Assembly: GCF_900182985.1 (NCBI RefSeq)
Contig: NZ_FXUY01000001.1
Span: 496,001 to 560,000 of the forward strand
Source of the DNA: Pseudomonas helmanticensis
GTDB taxonomy: Bacteria > Pseudomonadota > Gammaproteobacteria > Pseudomonadales > Pseudomonadaceae
Length of the DNA stretch: 64,000 bases
Direction: 5' to 3'
Positions within the stretch are counted from its first letter, which is position 1. Each line of letters opens with the position of its first letter. A model generated the notes under the pieces. That model saw only the letters and a list, made by a program, of their open reading frames with translations, searched no databases and was not told the DNA's origin. The position numbers and the translations under genes were made by a program. Of this stretch, positions 60,439-64,000 are shown in pieces.

Positions 60439-61059
60439 ATGGGCAATCACAAGATCGAAATTCGCCGCAATAACGTCGAGAAAATTCTGCTCGCGGCGGA
60501 AAAAGTCTTCGCCGAAAAAGGCTTCGGCAGCACCGCGATGGCCGACATCGCCGCCGAAGTGCAACTGCCGCGTTCCAATCTGCATTATTACTTCAGCACC
60601 AAGAGTGAGTTGTACAGCGCGGTACTGTTCGACCTGCTGGAAGTGTGGAAGCAGGACGCGTTGTGCTTCGAGATGTTCGACGACCCGCGCGTGGTGCTGA
60701 GCAGCTACATCCGCGCCAAGATGAACCACTCGCGCAGTCGCCCTTACGGCTCGAAAGTCTGGGCCAACGAGATCATCCATGGCGCGCCGACACTGGGCGA
60801 GGCGCTGGATGTCAGCCTGTATGACTGGGCGAAGATGAAGGAAGCGAAGATTCGCCAGTGGGTCGAGGACAAGCGGATTCTGCCGGTGGAACCGTCGAGC
60901 CTGCTGTACATGATCTGGGCGTCGACGCAGCACTATGCCGACTTTGATCATCAGGTGAATATCCTCAACGAGCATCAGCCGTTGTCGGACATGCAGTTCG
61001 AGCGGGCGGTGCAGACGGTGACGAGTGTGATATTGCGCGGGATTGGCCTGGAACCCTAA
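60439..61059 (+). CDS. TetR family regulator (RutR-like)
   Basis: A 206-residue regulator. The HTH lies at about residues 8-55 (RRNNVEKILLAAEKVFAEKGFGSTAMADIAAEVQLPRSNLHYYFSTKSELYSAVL), followed by an all-helical ligand domain with KVWANEIIHGAPTLGEALD and WASTQHYADFDHQVNIL. This C-terminal text resembles RutR, which in E. coli binds uracil/thymine and controls pyrimidine catabolism. The preA-preT operon converging on it supports the same role. ATG 60439 is preceded by CAGGGAG. It is divergent from copC. Confidence 0.85.
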   Translation: MGNHKIEIRRNNVEKILLAAEKVFAEKGFGSTAMADIAAEVQLPRSNLHYYFSTKSELYSAVLFDLLEVWKQDALCFEMFDDPRVVLSSYIRAKMNHSRSRPYGSKVWANEIIHGAPTLGEALDVSLYDWAKMKEAKIRQWVEDKRILPVEPSSLLYMIWASTQHYADFDHQVNILNEHQPLSDMQFERAVQTVTSVILRGIGLEP

Positions 61060-61065
61060 AGCAGA

Positions 61066-61241
61066 CCCTCACCCCAGCCCTCTCCCGGAGGGAGAGGGGG
61101 CCGACCGAGGTGTCTCTCGAGGTACATCGACCTGAAGAACCGAGTCGATTGCGGATTCAAAGCAAATCGTTCAGGTCGGTGGATTTCTGAAGCATCCCCC
61201 AATCAGTCCCCTCTCCCTTTGGGAGAGGGTTAGGGTGAGGG
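61066..61241. repeat. Inverted-repeat element, family D
   Basis: The second copy of the element at 38757-38917. Ends are CCCTCACCCCAGCCCTCTCC and GGAGAGGGTTAGGGTGAGGG, with an interior that again includes TACATCGACCTGAA. It lies just after the TetR stop. Confidence 0.82.
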
Positions 61242-61263
61242 CCTTTCAGGATCATCCCCCAAT

Positions 61264-61374
61264 TCAGACCGCAACGTGATACGGATTCCTCGGATCATGA
61301 TTCCAGTCCAGAAACGGCTTCCCAGTTTCCATCGCCACCATCTCGATACAGTCCGCCACCGGACAAGTGATACA
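61264..61374 (-). pseudogene. Duplicated 3' tail of preA
   Basis: About 110 bp encoding CPVADCIEMVAMETGKPFLD and WNHDPRNPYHVAV plus stop. It repeats the last 36 or so codons of preA, whose own end is at 61483. Eleven codons differ from the live copy; ten of them are synonymous and one changes Pro to Ala. It is cut off from preA by a family C palindrome, so it is not translated in its own right. Confidence 0.85.
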
Positions 61375-61375
61375 T

Positions 61376-61480
61376 GATCGTTCCCACGCTCTGCGTGGGA
61401 ATGCCTCTAGGGACGCTCCGCGTTCCAATGGGACGCAGAGCGTCCCGGGCTGCATTCCCACGCAGAACGTGGGAACGATC
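61376..61480. repeat. Inverted-repeat element, family C
   Basis: About 105 bp with perfect inverted ends (GATCGTTCCCACG and CGTGGGAACGATC) and inner inverted pieces around GACGCTCCGCGTTCC and GGACGCAGAGCGTCC. The related copy is at 45904-46015. It separates the live preA end from the duplicated tail. Confidence 0.88.
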
Positions 61481-61482
61481 AG

Positions 61483-62757
61483 TCAAACCGCAACATGGTA
61501 GGGATTGCGCGGATCATGATTCCAGTCCAGAAACGGCTTCCCAGTTTCCATCGGCACCATCTCGATGCAATCCGCCACAGGGCAGGTGATCTGGCACAGA
61601 TTGCAGCCCACGCACTCCTCATCGATCACTTCGTATTTATGTGTGCCATCCGCCTGCTTCAAACTGCTGATCGCCTGGTGTGACGTGTCCTCGCAAGCAA
61701 TGTGACAACGCCCGCAACCAATGCATGCGTCCTGATCAATCTTCGCAATGACTTGATAGTTGATATCGAGGTACTTCCAGTCGGTGGTATTGCCCACCGC
61801 GCGCCCGGCAAACTCGCTGATATTGGCGTAACCCTGGCTGTCCATCCACCGCGACAGGCCGTCCTTCATCTCCTCGACAATCCGGAAACCATGCAGCATC
61901 GCCGCCGTGCACACCTGCACCGCGCCGCTGCCCAGCGCCATGAATTCCGCCGCATCGCGCCAACCGCCGATGCCGCCAATGCCGCAAATCGGCAGGCCCT
62001 GGGTCTGCGGATCGCGGGCGATTTCGGCGACCATGTTCAGCGCAATCGGCTTCACCGCCGAGCCACAGTAACCGCCGTGGGTGCTTTTGCTGCCGACCGT
62101 GGGCAGGGCGACCATGTGTTCCAGGTCGACGCTGGTGATCGAGTTGATCGTATTGATCAGCGACACCGCATCCGCACCACCGCGATGCGCCGCGCGGGCA
62201 GCGACGCGGATGTCGGTGATATTCGGCGTCAATTTGACGATCACCGGCAGCGAGCAATAGGTTTTGCACCAGCGCGTGACCTGCTCGACGTACTCTGGCA
62301 CCTGACCGACCGCCGCGCCCATGCCGCGCTCGGGCATGCCGTGCGGGCAGCCGAAATTCAGCTCGATACCGTCAGCGCCGGTGGCTTCGACCAGCGGCAG
62401 AATGTGTTTCCACGACTCCTCGACGCACGGCACCATCAGCGACACGATCAACGCGCGATCCGGCCAGTCCTTCTTCACCTGAGTGATTTCACGCAGGTTG
62501 ATCTCCAGCGAACGGTCGGTGATCAGCTCGATGTTGTTGATCCCGAGGACTTCGCGGTTGTTGCCGTAATGCGCCGAGTAACGCGACGAAACGTTGACCG
62601 CCGCCGGGTCCTCACCGAGGGTTTTCCAGACCACACCGCCCCAGCCTGCTTCAAAGGCACGGACGACGTTATAGGCTTTGTCAGTCGGCGGCGCGGAGGC
62701 CAGCCAGAACGGATTCGGTGCTTTGATGCCGGCGAAGACAATCGAAAGATCGGCCAT
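61483..62757 (-). CDS. preA: NAD-dependent dihydropyrimidine dehydrogenase subunit PreA
   Basis: A 424-residue protein. The FMN-binding dihydroorotate-dehydrogenase-like barrel fills residues 1-330 (LSIVFAGIKAPNPFWLASAPPTDKAYNVVRAFEAGWGGVVWKTLGEDP, GIELNFGCPHGMPERGMGAAVGQ). Two [4Fe-4S] ferredoxin motifs follow: CIGCGRCHIACEDTSHQ and CVGCNLCQITCPVADCIE. With PreT it reduces uracil or thymine to the dihydro form, the first step of reductive pyrimidine degradation. It starts at the base after the preT stop. The 3' end is duplicated beyond a palindromic element. Confidence 0.94.
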   Translation of the reverse strand: MADLSIVFAGIKAPNPFWLASAPPTDKAYNVVRAFEAGWGGVVWKTLGEDPAAVNVSSRYSAHYGNNREVLGINNIELITDRSLEINLREITQVKKDWPDRALIVSLMVPCVEESWKHILPLVEATGADGIELNFGCPHGMPERGMGAAVGQVPEYVEQVTRWCKTYCSLPVIVKLTPNITDIRVAARAAHRGGADAVSLINTINSITSVDLEHMVALPTVGSKSTHGGYCGSAVKPIALNMVAEIARDPQTQGLPICGIGGIGGWRDAAEFMALGSGAVQVCTAAMLHGFRIVEEMKDGLSRWMDSQGYANISEFAGRAVGNTTDWKYLDINYQVIAKIDQDACIGCGRCHIACEDTSHQAISSLKQADGTHKYEVIDEECVGCNLCQITCPVADCIEMVPMETGKPFLDWNHDPRNPYHVAV

Positions 62758-64000
62758 TTACGCAGCCTCCACGTTGAGCATCAGTTGAGCGTTGATCGCC
62801 TCGGCGGCGCATTTGCCGTGCTGCACGGCTTGCACGGTGAGGTCCTGATCGAGGCTGGTGCAGTCGCCGCCGGCATACACGCCGGGGATGCTGGTGCGCA
62901 GGTTTTCGTCGACCTGAATGCGTTCGCCCTGGCGCTTGAGTTCGCGGGCCAACGGGTCGGCGAGGGCGTTGCTGTCGAAGGACTGGCCGATGGCTTTGAA
63001 GATCGCGTCGGCCGCCAGTTCGAAGGTTTCGCCGGTGGTTTGCAGGCGCCCGTCGACCAGATCGGTGCGGGCGAAACGCATGCCGCGCACCTGGCCCTGA
63101 GCGTCGAGCAAGACTTCTTCCGGTTGCGCCCAGGTCAGCAGGCGTACCTGATTGGCTTTGGCGATGTCTTGTTCATGACCGGTGGCGCCCATGTCGGCGG
63201 CGCCTCGACGGTAAACAAGGTTGACGTCGCGAGCACCGAGACGAGCCATTTGCACAGCCATGTCGATCGCCGTGTTGCCGGCGCCAAGGACGATGCAGCG
63301 CTCGGCCAGCGGCAGTTGCGTGAGGTCATCGGCCTGGCGCAATTCGCGGATGTAATCGGTGGCGGCGAGCAGGCCCGGCGCATCTTCGTGGGCCAAACCA
63401 AGTTGTTTGCTGGCATTCAGGCCGAGGCCGAGGAACACCGCGTCGAACTGCTGATGCAGTTCGCTGAGGGTCAGATTCTCACCGAGCTTCTGCCCGTGGC
63501 GAATCTCGATGCCGCCGATCTGCAGGAGGAAATCCAGTTCCTTCTGCGCGTAATCGTCGACCAGTTTGTATTTGGCGATCCCGTACTCGTTGAGTCCGCC
63601 AGCCTTCTCCCGCGCTTCGAAAATCACCACCTCATGCCCATGCATGGCACTGCGATGCGCACAGGACAAACCGGCCGGCCCGGCACCGACCACGGCGATG
63701 CGTTTACCGCTGGCGGCGGCGCGCTGGAACGGGTGCTCGGTGAAGTGCGCGTTGTCGACGGCATAGCGTTGCAGCAGGCCGATCAGCACCGGCGCGCATT
63801 CGTGGGCGTTGTTGCGCACGCAGGCTTGCTGGCAGAGGATTTCGGTGGGGCAGACCCGCGCGCAACTGCCGCCGAGGATGTTTGCCGAAAGGATCTTCTG
63901 AGCGGCACCGGGCACGTTGTCCTGATGGATATTGCGGATGAACGAAGGGATGTCGATTTCGCTCGGGCACGCATTCACGCACGGCGCGTCGTAGCAATAC
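62758..64000 (-). CDS. preT: NAD(P)-dependent dihydropyrimidine dehydrogenase subunit PreT, partial
   Basis: The C-terminal 413 or so residues of PreT; the N-terminus lies beyond the right edge. The first residues in the window (YCYDAPCVNACPSEIDIPSFI) are the [4Fe-4S]-binding region. The FAD motif is AVVGAGPAGLSCAHRSAMHG, the NAD(P) motif is CIVLGAGNTAIDMAVQMARLGA, and a closing FAD strand is GVYAGGDCTSLDQDLTVQAVQHGK. It passes electrons from NAD(P)H to PreA. Upstream genes outside the window are probably hydantoinase/dihydropyrimidinase. Confidence 0.93.
   Translation of the reverse strand, partial: YCYDAPCVNACPSEIDIPSFIRNIHQDNVPGAAQKILSANILGGSCARVCPTEILCQQACVRNNAHECAPVLIGLLQRYAVDNAHFTEHPFQRAAASGKRIAVVGAGPAGLSCAHRSAMHGHEVVIFEAREKAGGLNEYGIAKYKLVDDYAQKELDFLLQIGGIEIRHGQKLGENLTLSELHQQFDAVFLGLGLNASKQLGLAHEDAPGLLAATDYIRELRQADDLTQLPLAERCIVLGAGNTAIDMAVQMARLGARDVNLVYRRGAADMGATGHEQDIAKANQVRLLTWAQPEEVLLDAQGQVRGMRFARTDLVDGRLQTTGETFELAADAIFKAIGQSFDSNALADPLARELKRQGERIQVDENLRTSIPGVYAGGDCTSLDQDLTVQAVQHGKCAAEAINAQLMLNVEAA

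Noticed and set aside
61264..61461. A separate 65-residue gene next to preA
   Set aside because: Its N-terminal half is a translation of the palindromic repeat; only the tail is homologous to preA.

Overview
The window is a high-GC stretch of Pseudomonas chromosome. It most resembles the P. fluorescens species complex. The evidence is an hcnABC hydrogen-cyanide operon, the bkdR/bkdA1A2B-lpdV branched-chain keto acid cluster, an OprD-type porin, a DUF6124 gene, and more than fifteen REP-type palindromes of two families typical of fluorescent pseudomonads. No rRNA, tRNA, CRISPR array, prophage or insertion sequence was seen. The species assignment is inference from gene content.

Layout. 0-12 kb: a secreted protein made of nine 13-residue repeats, periplasmic chorismate mutase, a MATE exporter, an acyltransferase, YceI, two YXWGXW proteins, a GNAT enzyme, a P1 peptidase with a polyamine-type binding protein and a divergent LuxR regulator, an rRNA-type methyltransferase, a stand-alone receiver protein and a HAD phosphatase. 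12-20.7 kb: an ICMT-like membrane methyltransferase, a LysR gene divergent from an aldo/keto reductase-SDR-SRPBCC operon, an OmpR/EnvZ-type pair, and small membrane or secreted proteins, one behind a good sigma-54 promoter. 20.7-24 kb: hcnABC with an ANR-like box and a consensus RsmA/RsmE site over the hcnA ribosome-binding site. 24-29.2 kb: a Kef-type antiporter, a LysR regulator, a ModA-like binding protein and a frameshifted MFS symporter.

29.2-36.6 kb is the accessory-looking part. It holds an RcnB-like protein, an unknown Cys-rich protein, a PAS-GGDEF cyclase, an FKBP, and a cluster of small proteins of unknown function including two paralogues. These are followed by REP units, a 52-codon remnant of a cation-efflux protein, and a P450 divergent from an ArsR-like regulator. 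36.6-38.8 kb carries a radical-SAM/TIGR03915 DNA-repair pair behind a LexA box. 39-46 kb is branched-chain amino acid metabolism: ilvE, then lpdV-bkdB-bkdA2-bkdA1 with divergent bkdR. 46-49.6 kb is a sulfide/persulfide detoxification set: persulfide dioxygenase-like hydrolase, BigR-like sensor, type II sulfide:quinone oxidoreductase and TauE/SafE exporter. 49.7-56 kb is a uronate module: TRAP transporter, SMP-30 lactonase, uronate dehydrogenase and OprD porin, with GntR-like operators in front of udh and the porin gene. 56-61 kb has an EmrAB-like efflux pair, CopC/CopD and a TetR regulator. 61.5-64 kb is preA-preT (pyrimidine reduction); preT runs off the right edge.

The most unusual observations are the duplicated, almost purely synonymously diverged 3' end of preA on both sides of a palindromic repeat; the repeat-only secreted protein; REP sequence serving as the coding end of at least two genes; the CDF remnant beside a tandem REP cluster; and the small immunity-like gene cluster. 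No clearly new multi-gene system was found.
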